DNA of 46,171 nucleotides from Bacteroidales bacterium (GCA_017480245.1 JAFVBA010000023.1:1-46171); one strand, 5' to 3'; counted from the first letter of the stretch, positions 17,593 through 25,678 are shown. A program made the numbers and translations. The notes: generated by a model not told the origin, from the sequence alone.

Positions 17593-17665
17593 ATTAAAAA
17601 GAGTGATTACAAGATTAAAAAGACTGATTGCAAAATTAAAAAGGCTGTTTGCAAGATTATTTCTG
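17593..17665. repeat. Tandem array C, 21-bp period, four units, the last forming a terminator arm
   Basis: ATTAAAAAG recurs at 17593, 17614 and 17635, with a diverged ATTATTTCT at 17656, all 21 bp apart. Each is preceded by TGATTACAAG- or TGATTGCAAA-like sequence. The third and fourth units form the 5' arm of the hairpin at 17638-17680. Confidence 0.75.
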
Positions 17666-17680
17666 CAAAACAGCCTTTTT
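17638..17680 (-). terminator. Terminator of the 20394-17701 operon
   Basis: AAAAAGGCTGTTTGC (17638-17652) pairs with GCAAAACAGCCTTTTT (17665-17680), with one bulged base. T-runs end both strands. It lies about 20 bases past the stop of the gene ending at 17701, and its arms are built from repeat units of array C. Confidence 0.8.
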
Positions 17681-17700
17681 CTATAACATTAGATTTCCTT

Positions 17701-18870
17701 TTATTGCACAACCAACTTTTTATCTGTCGTTCCGCTTTCGGTGATAATTTTTAAGATATAATTGCCTTTCGGATATTTTTCCGTGTTGATTGATTTGTTA
17801 TACCCATCAACAGTAAACTCTTCAACCTTTTGCCCTAATGAATTATACACTTCAATAGTTTTTATACGGAAAGAACACTGCACCGTAACATTAGCACTCG
17901 TCGGGTTAGGAAAAACAAAAGTGTAATTATCAACAGCAATACTTTCATCCGAAGAAGAATCTGCTATTGAGTCATTATGTACCGCAAATATAGGGAACAT
18001 ATAGTAAGCATAAACTTTTTTATGCTTCCATGAAATAGAGTAATTGTAAGTTTCTGTTGTTACCTCACGCCAAGCGGTATCAGACAATTCTGTGCATAAA
18101 GTGGCATTTATATCTGTGAAAAGATTTACAAGAACAATTGTATCTGTAATTGTCAATGTAGAATCTGTTATTCCATACCGTTTTATTAAAGGAAGCATTG
18201 TTGCGGAACATTCTGTCTGACTAACGTACGGATTTAAATTTTGGGTTGCAGCAAAAACATACGCGTGCATTAGTTGAGAAGGGTTATGTTCTAAATCATT
18301 AACAATATTTCTCCAATTATGAGCAGAATCCGGTTTTGGGTTATCCCAGATAACATAAAATGTGTCCTTGACGTATACAGATGAATCAAAGAAGAATTCA
18401 TCATAATTCAGCCAAATATTTTCACACATATCCCACGGTATTGGAGTGTCATACATAGGAGTAGTTCTCAATACATTTAAATTACTATCTGCTATACAGA
18501 TAAGGGCATTTCTACCCATATAGTATCTTGCCGGAGAAAACACTGCGACTCCTATAATTTCTAATGTAGAATCTGTATAAAAAGGTTGGGCTATATCTGC
18601 CATATATTGAAGACTATATAATAAACTTACTCCAGAACCACATCCCGAATTCTGCTGCCAATATTCACTGAATTCAGCATTATTTCCCCATTCATTTTCT
18701 GATGGGTCGGTATATTCATATACATCCAATAACATACAACTATCTTGAAACGGCTCGGAAAGAAGGTGCTGGTCGCCATGTTCCCGTACATTTACGATGC
18801 TGTCTGTTGTCTGAGCTTGCAATGATATTGTAAATAACACTACAATGATTAAACTTATGATATTTCTCAT
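17701..18870 (-). CDS. Secreted protein with T9SS type A sorting domain
   Basis: A 389-residue cargo. The signal peptide is MRNIISLIIVVLFTISLQAQ. A mature domain of about 290 residues follows that I do not recognise (GVAVFSPARYYMGRNALICI, DTFYVIWDNPKP, SQTECSATMLPLIKRYG). A Ser/Asp linker and a sorting domain (YTFVFPNPTSANVTV, LGQKVEEF, PKGNYILKI, KKLVVQ) end the protein. An AAGGAGG ribosome-binding site (18885-18879) lies 8 bases before the ATG, which is rare in this phylum and decides the start. It is the second gene after 18891-20394, with a 20-base gap. Confidence 0.8.
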   Translation of the reverse strand: MRNIISLIIVVLFTISLQAQTTDSIVNVREHGDQHLLSEPFQDSCMLLDVYEYTDPSENEWGNNAEFSEYWQQNSGCGSGVSLLYSLQYMADIAQPFYTDSTLEIIGVAVFSPARYYMGRNALICIADSNLNVLRTTPMYDTPIPWDMCENIWLNYDEFFFDSSVYVKDTFYVIWDNPKPDSAHNWRNIVNDLEHNPSQLMHAYVFAATQNLNPYVSQTECSATMLPLIKRYGITDSTLTITDTIVLVNLFTDINATLCTELSDTAWREVTTETYNYSISWKHKKVYAYYMFPIFAVHNDSIADSSSDESIAVDNYTFVFPNPTSANVTVQCSFRIKTIEVYNSLGQKVEEFTVDGYNKSINTEKYPKGNYILKIITESGTTDKKLVVQ

Positions 18871-18890
18871 GAATTTTGCCTCCTTATTAT

Positions 18891-20210
18891 CTAGTCGTTA
18901 CAGATTACTTGATAGACTTTGTTTGTATGCAGTATCGTATATATGTGCATTGCTGCAGAAGAATCTATCCTCATATTGTAGTCAATTGACGATGGAATAT
19001 ATTTACTATGTATCAATTCCATATCAAAATAATAATTTTCTTCACAATGAGATTCATTAAGAGTATAGACATAGGCTATTTTATCAAAGAAATATAGATT
19101 TCCTCCCAAACCACCGCTGGATAAATGATTGTTTGCCATTGCACCGAAAACTAGGTAATATTGATTATTTCTATATAAAGTAAAACTTTTCATTAGATTA
19201 TATCCTGTAACCGTTTTATCTGGTACGATAACATAAGCAGGATAAACTATTGTTTCAAATGGGCGTATTTGTAGTATCATATCTTTTAGGTAAATGTAAT
19301 TACAACCATTAAGAGCCAAAATATGCAATATTCCTGTTTCTTTATCAAATTCCATATCTATAATTTTACTTCTGCCTTCCAAATAGTTATCTGAATTTAC
19401 TATTGCCTGTGTATGTATCAAGTTTATTCCAAATGATATATCAAACATAGTAAATTCTAATCTACCATGTCCTTCATCTGCAACCAATGATGAACCTACC
19501 ACTATTTTATCTTCTTTTAAAGGAGCAATACTATACGTTATATCTTCTGCATAATCGTATAGTATATATGTTTCAAATATTTGTCCAATATAATTATCCA
19601 CATTCTGTTGATCATGGGAGAACAGAACTAAATGAGTTTTGTCTAATATTCCGACAACAGCAACTCTTGTTTCGGTATGAATTACATCTGTAAGTCTATA
19701 ACCACTTATTTCAAGAATGTGATAAGAATTACTACTTATATCAAAAGTAATAAACTGGGAACGAGGATGAGTGTATAGAGCCACTGCATGATATGCAATA
19801 GTATTGTCATTGTCGTTAGCAATTAAGGACAATTTTTTCTCCTTTGTTTCGTATGTTCTATAAAAATCTATCTTCTTTAGATAACTTGTAGAAGCAGGAG
19901 GATTTATTTGATAAAGATTTACTACATTAGTAGAAATGTTAAAAAGAGTTGCAAGATTTATCCAGCCCACAATATTGTAATATGTGGTATAGTTCCAATT
20001 TAAAACTCCGCAGAAATAAATCATATCCTCTTCTTTATCGTAATCAAAATCTGTAATGGTTACATTCTGAAGATATGCACATTCTATATTTGCACTTCCG
20101 TCCATCGTCAGCATAAAATAAGAACTATTCACATGTTCAAATGGAGGATATATTCCATCTCCATTGGTAACTACATAATATGGACGTTCAATATCTGAAT
20201 TTTTTTTCAT
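18891..20210 (-). CDS. Fragment: body of the secreted protein of unknown function
   Basis: A 439-codon frame starting at an ATG (20210) that lies within the upstream frame. It would encode a protein beginning MKKNSDIERPYYV with no signal peptide, although the rest looks extracellular (aromatic- and Asn-rich beta segments, few Cys). That mismatch, and the exact overlap at the A8 tract, point to a frameshift rather than an independent start. Confidence 0.7.
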   Translation of the reverse strand: MKKNSDIERPYYVVTNGDGIYPPFEHVNSSYFMLTMDGSANIECAYLQNVTITDFDYDKEEDMIYFCGVLNWNYTTYYNIVGWINLATLFNISTNVVNLYQINPPASTSYLKKIDFYRTYETKEKKLSLIANDNDNTIAYHAVALYTHPRSQFITFDISSNSYHILEISGYRLTDVIHTETRVAVVGILDKTHLVLFSHDQQNVDNYIGQIFETYILYDYAEDITYSIAPLKEDKIVVGSSLVADEGHGRLEFTMFDISFGINLIHTQAIVNSDNYLEGRSKIIDMEFDKETGILHILALNGCNYIYLKDMILQIRPFETIVYPAYVIVPDKTVTGYNLMKSFTLYRNNQYYLVFGAMANNHLSSGGLGGNLYFFDKIAYVYTLNESHCEENYYFDMELIHSKYIPSSIDYNMRIDSSAAMHIYTILHTNKVYQVICND

Positions 20211-20394
20211 GCGCTAAAGAAATAATATAGCCGTCCCTTACTTCCATTGATTTGACAGCATTGAAATTTTTTGTATTGGAAATTTCTCTTTCTGTCCTAA
20301 AGGTTGTCATTGTTGTCGCCATTTGTGCCTTACAAATCTTCGGACACAAGATTACTGCTAATAGCAGCAGTAAAGAAAATTTCAATCTTTTCAT
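20188..20394 (-). CDS. Fragment: signal-peptide part of the secreted protein
   Basis: Sixty-eight codons beginning MKRLKFSLLLLLAVILCPKICKAQ, a typical Sec signal peptide. A mature start (EVRDGYIISLAHEKK) follows and the frame stops just after the A8 tract. It has its own promoter at 20429-20460. Confidence 0.7.
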   Translation of the reverse strand: MKRLKFSLLLLLAVILCPKICKAQMATTMTTFRTEREISNTKNFNAVKSMEVRDGYIISLAHEKKFRY

Positions 20395-20428
20395 TGTTTT
20401 TTTTTGTTTTATGTTAATTAATCTGCGG

Positions 20429-20460
20429 CAAAGCTAGAAATAAAAATTTAATCTGCCAAA
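20429..20460 (-). promoter_or_regulatory. Promoter of the 20394-17701 operon
   Basis: Minus-strand TTTGG (TTTG at 20460-20457) is followed, after 20 bases, by TAGCTTTG (20436-20429). Both boxes match the Bacteroidota consensus. Confidence 0.7.
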
Positions 20461-20558
20461 TTTTTTATAGAGTTTTTGTTATTGAAAAGTCTTTGACAAA
20501 TTAAAGGAATAGAAAAATAAGTATTGCAAAATTATTTCGGCAAAACAAAAAATTTCTT

Positions 20559-20566
20559 TAACTTTG
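20559..20566 (+). promoter_or_regulatory. -7 box of the aminotransferase promoter
   Basis: TAACTTTG, 33 bases before the ATG at 20599. It lies inside the longer open frame that begins at 20524, which excludes that earlier start. Confidence 0.6.
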
Positions 20567-20598
20567 CAGTTGAAAATCATCAAAAAGCATTCAGACAA

Positions 20599-21810
20599 AT
20601 GGCAATAGAACTTAAACAATTCCGCAGACACGTTGCGCAGATTTCGGAGATAGACCCCATAATTATAGAGCCAAAGTTGGCTCACGGCGTTTGGGTTGAG
20701 GATATTCTCGGCAAAAAATACATAGATATGCTTTCGGGAATATGTGTCGGTAATGCAGGACATAAGAATACGAAAGTAGTGGAGGCAATTCAAAAGCAAT
20801 GTGAAGACTATCTGCACGTAATGGTTTATGGTGAGTTTATTCAAAAACCGCAATTGGATTATGCTTTACGGATTAAAGAGTTCTTACCGCAGGAATTGAC
20901 ACAAATTTTCTATGTCAATTCGGGAAGCGAAGCAATTGAGGGCGCAATAAAAGCAGCTAAGTTATACAATCACAAAAACAAGATAATAAGTTATGCAAAT
21001 TCTTATCACGGTTCAACGATAGGTTGCGTATCAATGCTAAGTGATGATAAGTTCCGCAGGGATTTCCTACCACTACTGCCTTGTACGGATAATATAAGAT
21101 TCAATTGTGAAGAAGATTTACTCAAAATTGATGAAGATACCTGTTGTGTGGTTGCCGAAACGTTGGCAGTAGGTGAAGGCGTGCAATTACCGCAAAACAA
21201 TTATATGAAAAAACTCCGTGAGCGTTGCAATGAAGTAGGTGCAGTTTTGATATTGGACGAAATTCAGACGGGATTCGGGCGCAGCGGAACATTATTCGCT
21301 TTTGAGCAGTTCGGTTTCGCTCCCGATATTCTGTGTATTGCTAAGGCTATGGGCGGAGGGCTTCCTATCGGTGCTTTTATAGGTAAAGAAGATATAATGC
21401 AACGTTTGAACAATCACCATCCGCTTATCGGACACGCAACAACTTACGGCGGTAATCCCGTTTGCCTTGCAGCTGCTCTTGCACAACTTAACGAAATAAC
21501 ATCATTGCTTGATAAGGACGTTAAAGGTGAAAATGAACTCACGGTTTTTGAAAAAGGCGAAATATACCGCAGAGAACTTAAACACAAACATATAAAAGAA
21601 GTAGTGGGATTGGGACTTTTCAACGCAATATACCTTAATGACGGCGTAGATTGGCAAAAAGTTTTGATTTCGTGCTTTAATAACGGAATAATTACGGGAA
21701 CGCATTTGTTTAATTCCAATGCAATAAGCATAAAACCTCCGTTGAATATAACCAAAGATGAAATCCATGAAAGCATTTCAAGAATATTGAAAGCCTTTGA
21801 TAAAATATAG
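20599..21810 (+). CDS. Class III pyridoxal-phosphate aminotransferase (acetylornithine/ornithine type)
   Basis: A 403-residue PLP enzyme of fold type I, class III. The family landmarks are in order: NSGSEAIEGAIKAAKLY (cofactor phosphate contact), YHGSTIGCVSML, ILDEIQTGFGRSG (Asp contacting the pyridine nitrogen) and IAKAMGGGLPIGA, with Lys249 as the Schiff-base lysine. A THATTYGGNPV-like segment (GHATTYGGNPVCLAA) follows. Bacteroidota genomes usually carry one stand-alone copy annotated as an aspartate aminotransferase family protein; the exact amino donor cannot be read. I start at ATG 20599 because the promoter -7 box lies upstream within the frame. No arginine-biosynthesis gene adjoins it. 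Confidence 0.88.
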   Translation: MAIELKQFRRHVAQISEIDPIIIEPKLAHGVWVEDILGKKYIDMLSGICVGNAGHKNTKVVEAIQKQCEDYLHVMVYGEFIQKPQLDYALRIKEFLPQELTQIFYVNSGSEAIEGAIKAAKLYNHKNKIISYANSYHGSTIGCVSMLSDDKFRRDFLPLLPCTDNIRFNCEEDLLKIDEDTCCVVAETLAVGEGVQLPQNNYMKKLRERCNEVGAVLILDEIQTGFGRSGTLFAFEQFGFAPDILCIAKAMGGGLPIGAFIGKEDIMQRLNNHHPLIGHATTYGGNPVCLAAALAQLNEITSLLDKDVKGENELTVFEKGEIYRRELKHKHIKEVVGLGLFNAIYLNDGVDWQKVLISCFNNGIITGTHLFNSNAISIKPPLNITKDEIHESISRILKAFDKI

Positions 21811-21843
21811 AATATATATTCACCTTTTATATTATTAAATAGT

Positions 21844-22032
21844 ATGGATACTGGGCATTATTATGATGTTAATGTTGTAACTGACGCAGGGGAGGAGATA
21901 ATACTTAATGTCTATGGTATGTCTGCTATGGATGCAGAGTTCGTTGCGCAGCAGATGGTAGAAGGCGGGCAAGTAGGAACAATAAGTAATACTGTTGTCA
22001 GTTGCGTTGCTTATCTTTGGGCGGAAGAATGA
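21844..22032 (+). CDS. Small protein of unknown function (62 residues)
   Basis: Starts MDTGHYYDVNVVTDAGEE and contains AMDAEFVAQQMVEGGQVG, which suggests a compact beta-alpha domain like small ligand- or partner-binding proteins. There is no signal peptide or membrane segment. It lies 33 bases after the aminotransferase gene on the same strand, and the TTTTGTCA array begins 3 bases after its stop codon. Reading frame and composition look real; I do not recognise a family. Confidence 0.6.
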   Translation: MDTGHYYDVNVVTDAGEEIILNVYGMSAMDAEFVAQQMVEGGQVGTISNTVVSCVAYLWAEE

Positions 22033-22034
22033 GA

Positions 22035-22106
22035 TTTTGTCAGTTGGTTTTCTTAAAAAAAAGTCGTTTTGTCAGTTATTTAGTTCATTATTAGGACTTT
22101 TTGTCA
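22035..22106 (+). promoter_or_regulatory. Three TTTTGTCA boxes at exact 32-bp spacing upstream of clpB
   Basis: TTTTGTCAGTT (22035-22045), TTTTGTCAGTT (22067-22077) and TTTTGTCATAG (22099-22109) are each 32 bp apart, with unrelated sequence between them. Three helical turns put all boxes on one face of the DNA, as expected for regulator sites. The last box ends about 105 bases before the clpB ATG. A TAnnTTTG box is not seen in this interval. Confidence 0.55.
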
Positions 22107-22210
22107 TAGTTATATCATTAGAACGAATTTTGATTCACTTGTTTTCGGATTTCAAATCAAATGAAATCTCAATGACATATATAATAATGACTTTAAAATA
22201 ACATAAGATT

Positions 22211-24373
22211 ATGGAAAATACATATAACAACACGGCAAACAGCAAGTATCCTAATTTGGAACGCTTTGCCATTAATTTAATAGAGAGTGCCAAACAAAAC
22301 AAACTTGACCCCGTTATCGGAAGAGATGAAGAAATCCGTAGGGTGTTACAAATCCTTTCCCGAAGAACTAAAAACAATCCCGTACTTGTAGGAGAACCCG
22401 GCGTAGGAAAGACAGCCATTGCCGAGGGGTTAGCACAGAGAATTTTCGCTAATGACGTCCCTGAGAATTTGAAGCAAAAGAAACTGTATTCTTTGGATAT
22501 GGGGGCATTGGTTGCAGGAGCCAAGTACAAGGGTGAGTTTGAGGAGAGACTCAAAGGCTTAGTTAATGACGTGATTAAGTCAAACGGTGAGGTGATATTA
22601 TTTATTGATGAAATACATACCCTTGTCGGAGCAGGCGGAGGTGAAGGCGCTATGGACGCTGCTAATATCCTTAAACCTGCATTAGCACGCGGTGATTTAA
22701 GAGCGATAGGTGCGACAACGCTTGATGAATACCAGAAATATTTTGAGAAAGATAAGGCATTGGAGCGTCGATTCCAAATGGTTATGGTTGATGAACCGAG
22801 TGTGGAAGATACAATAAGTATATTAAGAGGGCTAAAGGAAAAATACGAAGTACATCACCATGTAAGGATTAAGGATGCTGCGATAATAAGTGCGGCAGAG
22901 ATGTCAAACAGATATATAACCAACCGTTTTTTACCCGATAAGGCTATAGATTTGCTTGATGAATCGGCAGCAAAACTCCGTATGGAGATAGATTCTTCGC
23001 CGGAAGAGATTGACGAAGTGGAAAGAAAATTGCGTCAGTTGGAAATAGAAAGAGTTGCAATCAAAAAAGAAAATGACAAAGTCAAAGTTGAGACTCTTAC
23101 AAAGGAGATTGACGAATTGAAAAAGCAAAAAGACACTCTTGTTTCCAAATGGAAAAACGAGAAAACGCTTGTTGATGCCATTCAGGGCGAGGTTAAAAAG
23201 ATTGAGAACTACAAAATTCAGGCTAATAACGCAGAACGTGAGGGTGATTACTCAAAAGTAGCTGAATTAAGGTACGGAAAAATTCCTCAGGCGGAGAAAG
23301 ATTTGGCTGATTACAAACAAAAACTCTCCCAAATGCAAAACGGCGAGGCTATGATTACCGAAGAAGTGGATGAAAACCACATTGCAGAGGTTGTTTCCAG
23401 ATGGACGGGTATTCCTGTGTCAAGAATGATGACTTCGGAGAAAGAAAAACTCTTGCATTTGGAAGATGAATTGAAAAAACGCGTAATCGGACAGGACGAA
23501 GCCATAGAAGCGATTAGTAATTGTATAAGAAGGTCCCGTTCGGGGTTGAATGACGAGAAACGACCTATCGGTTCATTTGCTTTTCTTGGCTCAACGGGAG
23601 TTGGAAAGACGGAGTTGGCGCGTGCATTGGCGCAGTTGCTTTTTGACGATGAGAATTTGATGGTAAGAATTGATATGTCGGAATACCAAGAACGCTATTC
23701 GGTATCACGTCTTATAGGAGCGCCTCCGGGATATGTAGGTTACGAAGAAGGAGGTCAATTAACCGAGGCAGTAAGACGCAAACCGTATTCAATAGTTTTG
23801 CTTGACGAGATAGAGAAAGCGCATCCCGATGTATTCAATATCCTATTGCAAGTATTGGAAGACGGAAGGCTTACGGACGGAAAAGGACGTGTGGTAGATT
23901 TTAAGAATACTATCATAATAATGACAAGTAACTTGGGAGCAGAATTTCTTCAGGAGGCAGTGGAAAAGCAACTAAGTGGCGATAATAATGCTTTTGCAGA
24001 AGCAGAAACTAAAGTCAGGGAACTGATGAAGAAAACTATCCGACCGGAATTTCTTAACCGTATAGACGAAATAGTAGTCTTTAAACCGTTATTCAAAGAG
24101 CAGGTAAGGGAAATAGTAGTCTTGCAAATGAAACGTCTGCTTGAAACCTTGAGAAGTAAAAACATCACATTAGAATATACTCCGCAGGCGATAGATTACC
24201 TTGCCGACGAAGGCTATGACCCACTTCTCGGAGCAAGACCAGTAAAACGTGCAATACAAAAACTTGTTACCAACCGTTTATCAATGCTTCTTTTGGACGA
24301 TAAACTCTTTGACGGGGCAAAGATACAAATGGATTGCAAAAACAACGAACTTGTATTCAACATAAACAGATAA
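22211..24373 (+). CDS. clpB: ClpB-type AAA+ disaggregase lacking the N-terminal domain
   Basis: A 720-residue Hsp100 with two AAA+ modules. It begins about 12 residues before the first module: [14 protein letters not shown] is the usual linker to D1. Walker A1 is GEPGVGKT (61-68), Walker B1 [13 protein letters not shown], then a coiled-coil M domain (roughly 240-370) with [11 protein letters not shown] and ending [11 protein letters not shown]2 follows with [10 protein letters not shown], Walker A2 GSTGVGKT (about 460), [12 protein letters not shown] (pore loop Tyr) and FLNRIDEIV. The M domain and lack of a ClpP-binding loop identify ClpB. Typical ClpB is about 860 residues; the 140-residue N domain is missing and is not in any upstream frame. 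Confidence 0.92.
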   Translation: MENTYNNTANSKYPNLERFAINLIESAKQNKLDPVIGRDEEIRRVLQILSRRTKNNPVLVGEPGVGKTAIAEGLAQRIFANDVPENLKQKKLYSLDMGALVAGAKYKGEFEERLKGLVNDVIKSNGEVILFIDEIHTLVGAGGGEGAMDAANILKPALARGDLRAIGATTLDEYQKYFEKDKALERRFQMVMVDEPSVEDTISILRGLKEKYEVHHHVRIKDAAIISAAEMSNRYITNRFLPDKAIDLLDESAAKLRMEIDSSPEEIDEVERKLRQLEIERVAIKKENDKVKVETLTKEIDELKKQKDTLVSKWKNEKTLVDAIQGEVKKIENYKIQANNAEREGDYSKVAELRYGKIPQAEKDLADYKQKLSQMQNGEAMITEEVDENHIAEVVSRWTGIPVSRMMTSEKEKLLHLEDELKKRVIGQDEAIEAISNCIRRSRSGLNDEKRPIGSFAFLGSTGVGKTELARALAQLLFDDENLMVRIDMSEYQERYSVSRLIGAPPGYVGYEEGGQLTEAVRRKPYSIVLLDEIEKAHPDVFNILLQVLEDGRLTDGKGRVVDFKNTIIIMTSNLGAEFLQEAVEKQLSGDNNAFAEAETKVRELMKKTIRPEFLNRIDEIVVFKPLFKEQVREIVVLQMKRLLETLRSKNITLEYTPQAIDYLADEGYDPLLGARPVKRAIQKLVTNRLSMLLLDDKLFDGAKIQMDCKNNELVFNINR

Positions 24374-24424
24374 AAGACAATAAGAACGTATAAATAAAAT
24401 CTGAATAGCAGATTCATAAATCCG

Positions 24425-24459
24425 AACGGTGCTTTAATTAAAATAAAGTACCGTTTTTT
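24425..24459 (+). terminator. clpB terminator
   Basis: AACGGTGCTTTA (24425-24436) pairs with TAAAGTACCGTT (24444-24455), with one G-U pair, followed by a run of T. Confidence 0.85.
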
Positions 24460-24505
24460 CTTTTGTAAGTTATAGGATACATCCATAAATTTCCTTTCCT
24501 TTTTC

Positions 24506-24535
24506 TTGTAAGTTCAGAATTTCTTTGTATTTTTG
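24506..24535 (+). promoter_or_regulatory. Promoter of the structured RNA/T9SS cargo transcript
   Basis: TTG (24506-24508) is followed, after 19 bases, by TATTTTTG (24528-24535), which fits TAnnTTTG. Transcription would start near 24541, exactly where the first hairpin of the structured region begins, leaving a leader of about 275 bases before the ATG at 24818. Confidence 0.55.
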
Positions 24536-24540
24536 CAATC

Positions 24541-24708
24541 GCTTGTCGGGTGATAAGCAAAAGCGTTCTTGCTTTATAACTTGTATCTAAAAAGCGTGAG
24601 AAACTTTTAGGAACGTACAAGTTTAGCATAATGGTAATGCCATACTGTTTTGGCGTGTATTCCATTATAGTTATATTTTTACGTTCAGGTTTTAAATAAT
24701 TCTCACGC
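24541..24708 (+). ncRNA. Candidate structured RNA with nested stems and a pseudoknot
   Basis: Many perfect complementary segments lie in order. GCTTGTC/GATAAGC (24541-24547/24552-24558, loop GGGT). AAAGC/GCTTT (24560-24564/24571-24575). AACTTGTA/TACAAGTT (24578-24585/24616-24623), enclosing CTAAAA/TTTTAG (24587-24592/24605-24610). The loop of that hairpin, GCGTGAGAA (24594-24602), pairs perfectly with TTCTCACGC (24700-24708). GAACGTA/TACGTTC (24611-24617/24680-24686) and ATAATGG/CCATTAT (24628-24634/24662-24668) lie between. It follows a promoter and a terminator, so it is a separate unit from clpB. I match it to no known RNA family; it may be a long leader regulating the gene at 24818. Confidence 0.55.
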
Positions 24709-24733
24709 ACCTTAGATAGAGATATAAATGAGA

Positions 24734-24801
24734 TGTGGTTTCACGCTTTTTTGTATTATTTAAACAAGGGTCGAAGGAGCGACCTCTCCTTTGAAACCAC
24801 A
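24734..24801 (+). promoter_or_regulatory. Structured leader element before the T9SS cargo gene
   Basis: TGTGGTTTCA (24734-24743) pairs with TGAAACCACA (24792-24801), 10 of 10. Inside, GGTCG (24769-24773) pairs with CGACC (24780-24784) around the loop AAGGAG. That loop is also complementary to CTCCTT (24786-24791), giving mutually exclusive pairings. The element ends 16 bases before the ATG at 24818. Confidence 0.55.
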
Positions 24802-24817
24802 GGAAAAATATTTTATA

Positions 24818-25678
24818 ATGATTAGATTAAAGCAAATCATTACGCTTTTAACTCTTGCTGTATTAATGTTCGGACTTGTAAAGATTACATCAGCCCAAGA
24901 AGTAACAGAATATAAAACAATAGATGAGGTTGAGGGATATGACAGAGACGGAGACATTCTCTTTCCTGCTGAATATTGTCCTAATACCAGTTATTCCTAT
25001 TGCAATGGTGTTGTAAGAATTTTCGATTCAACCTTTACTTGTGTAAAGACTGTTCAATTAGTAAAGTACTCTGTAACCGGTGATGGAAAAGTTCATGATT
25101 ATTTGGGTATTTGTTGTATGTCTAAAAACTTATTTACGAACAGTAATAAGTATGAATTTGTCGTTATGGGAGATTTTAGTACCAGTGATGGTGATAATTA
25201 CATAACAAACAATTTCTATGGTATCTATAACGAAGACGGAGACCTTGTGTTTGATTTCGGAGGTAATGGTTGTCTTGATGGTAAGTTTTATGAGATAAAT
25301 AGGCATTGGACTTGGCAATTACCTTTTGTTGTAGGAAATAAATTGGTTGTCAATTATAATGATGGCCCTAACGGGAATAAATATTACAGTAAGATTTTTA
25401 ATATTTACGGAAACGCCAATAGTAGTATCAATCCTGTAATAGCATACAACCAAAATTCAAAACTTTATCCAAATCCTGCAAGAAACTCCGTTACTTTAGA
25501 ATATGACATCCAAGGACGGATGCAAGAAATGCAGATTGTGGATATTAATGGACGTGTAGTAGCAAGTTACTTACTTGACCCGTCACAAAAGCAAGTTAAT
25601 ATAAATACTTCCAACTACAAAAAGGGTGTTTATATCTACCGTTACGGCAATAATTCAGGTAAATTCGTAGTTGAATAG
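24818..25678 (+). CDS. Secreted protein with T9SS type A sorting domain
   Basis: A 286-residue cargo. I take the ATG at 24818 (MIRLKQIITLLTLAVLMFG, signal peptide ending ITSAQ) rather than a TTG at 24791, which lies inside the leader stem. The mature domain of about 185 residues has aromatic- and Asp/Asn-rich beta segments (YEFVVMGDFSTSDGDNYI, NNFYGIYNEDGDLVFDF) and reads like a small propeller or sandwich of unknown function. The last 70 residues are the sorting domain: SKLYPNPARNSVTL, DINGRVVASY, KKGVYIYRY, GKFVVE. A long structured leader precedes it and a terminator follows. Confidence 0.82.
   Translation: MIRLKQIITLLTLAVLMFGLVKITSAQEVTEYKTIDEVEGYDRDGDILFPAEYCPNTSYSYCNGVVRIFDSTFTCVKTVQLVKYSVTGDGKVHDYLGICCMSKNLFTNSNKYEFVVMGDFSTSDGDNYITNNFYGIYNEDGDLVFDFGGNGCLDGKFYEINRHWTWQLPFVVGNKLVVNYNDGPNGNKYYSKIFNIYGNANSSINPVIAYNQNSKLYPNPARNSVTLEYDIQGRMQEMQIVDINGRVVASYLLDPSQKQVNINTSNYKKGVYIYRYGNNSGKFVVE

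Larger units (their letters stand above)
18891..20394 (-). pseudogene. Secreted protein of unknown function, full extent, frameshift in an A8 tract
   Basis: Two overlapping frames form one gene if the A8 tract at 20200-20207 (minus-strand reading GAAAAAAAATTC) is read as seven A residues: HE-K-NSDIERPYYVVTNGDG. The joined protein is about 500 residues with a signal peptide and repeated beta-type segments (IAVVGILDKTHLVLFSHD, GILHILALNGCNYIYLKD) suggesting a propeller-like fold; I recognise no family. No sorting domain is visible at the C-terminus (KVYQVICND). Homopolymer slippage could be real on/off switching, transcriptional slippage, or a sequencing error. Confidence 0.7.

Noticed and set aside
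17353-17665. CRISPR array
   Set aside because: Units are contiguous, degenerate and without unique spacers, and no cas gene is present.
20524-20598. N-terminal extension of the aminotransferase
   Set aside because: The stretch contains a TAACTTTG promoter box, and the added residues do not resemble the family.
21995-22201. 68-codon frame overlapping the end of the 62-residue protein gene
   Set aside because: Out of frame with a better gene, and it runs through the TTTTGTCA regulatory array.
24438-24710. 90-codon minus-strand frame after clpB
   Set aside because: It is the reverse of the clpB terminator and the structured RNA region; the Lys/Arg-rich translation shows no family.
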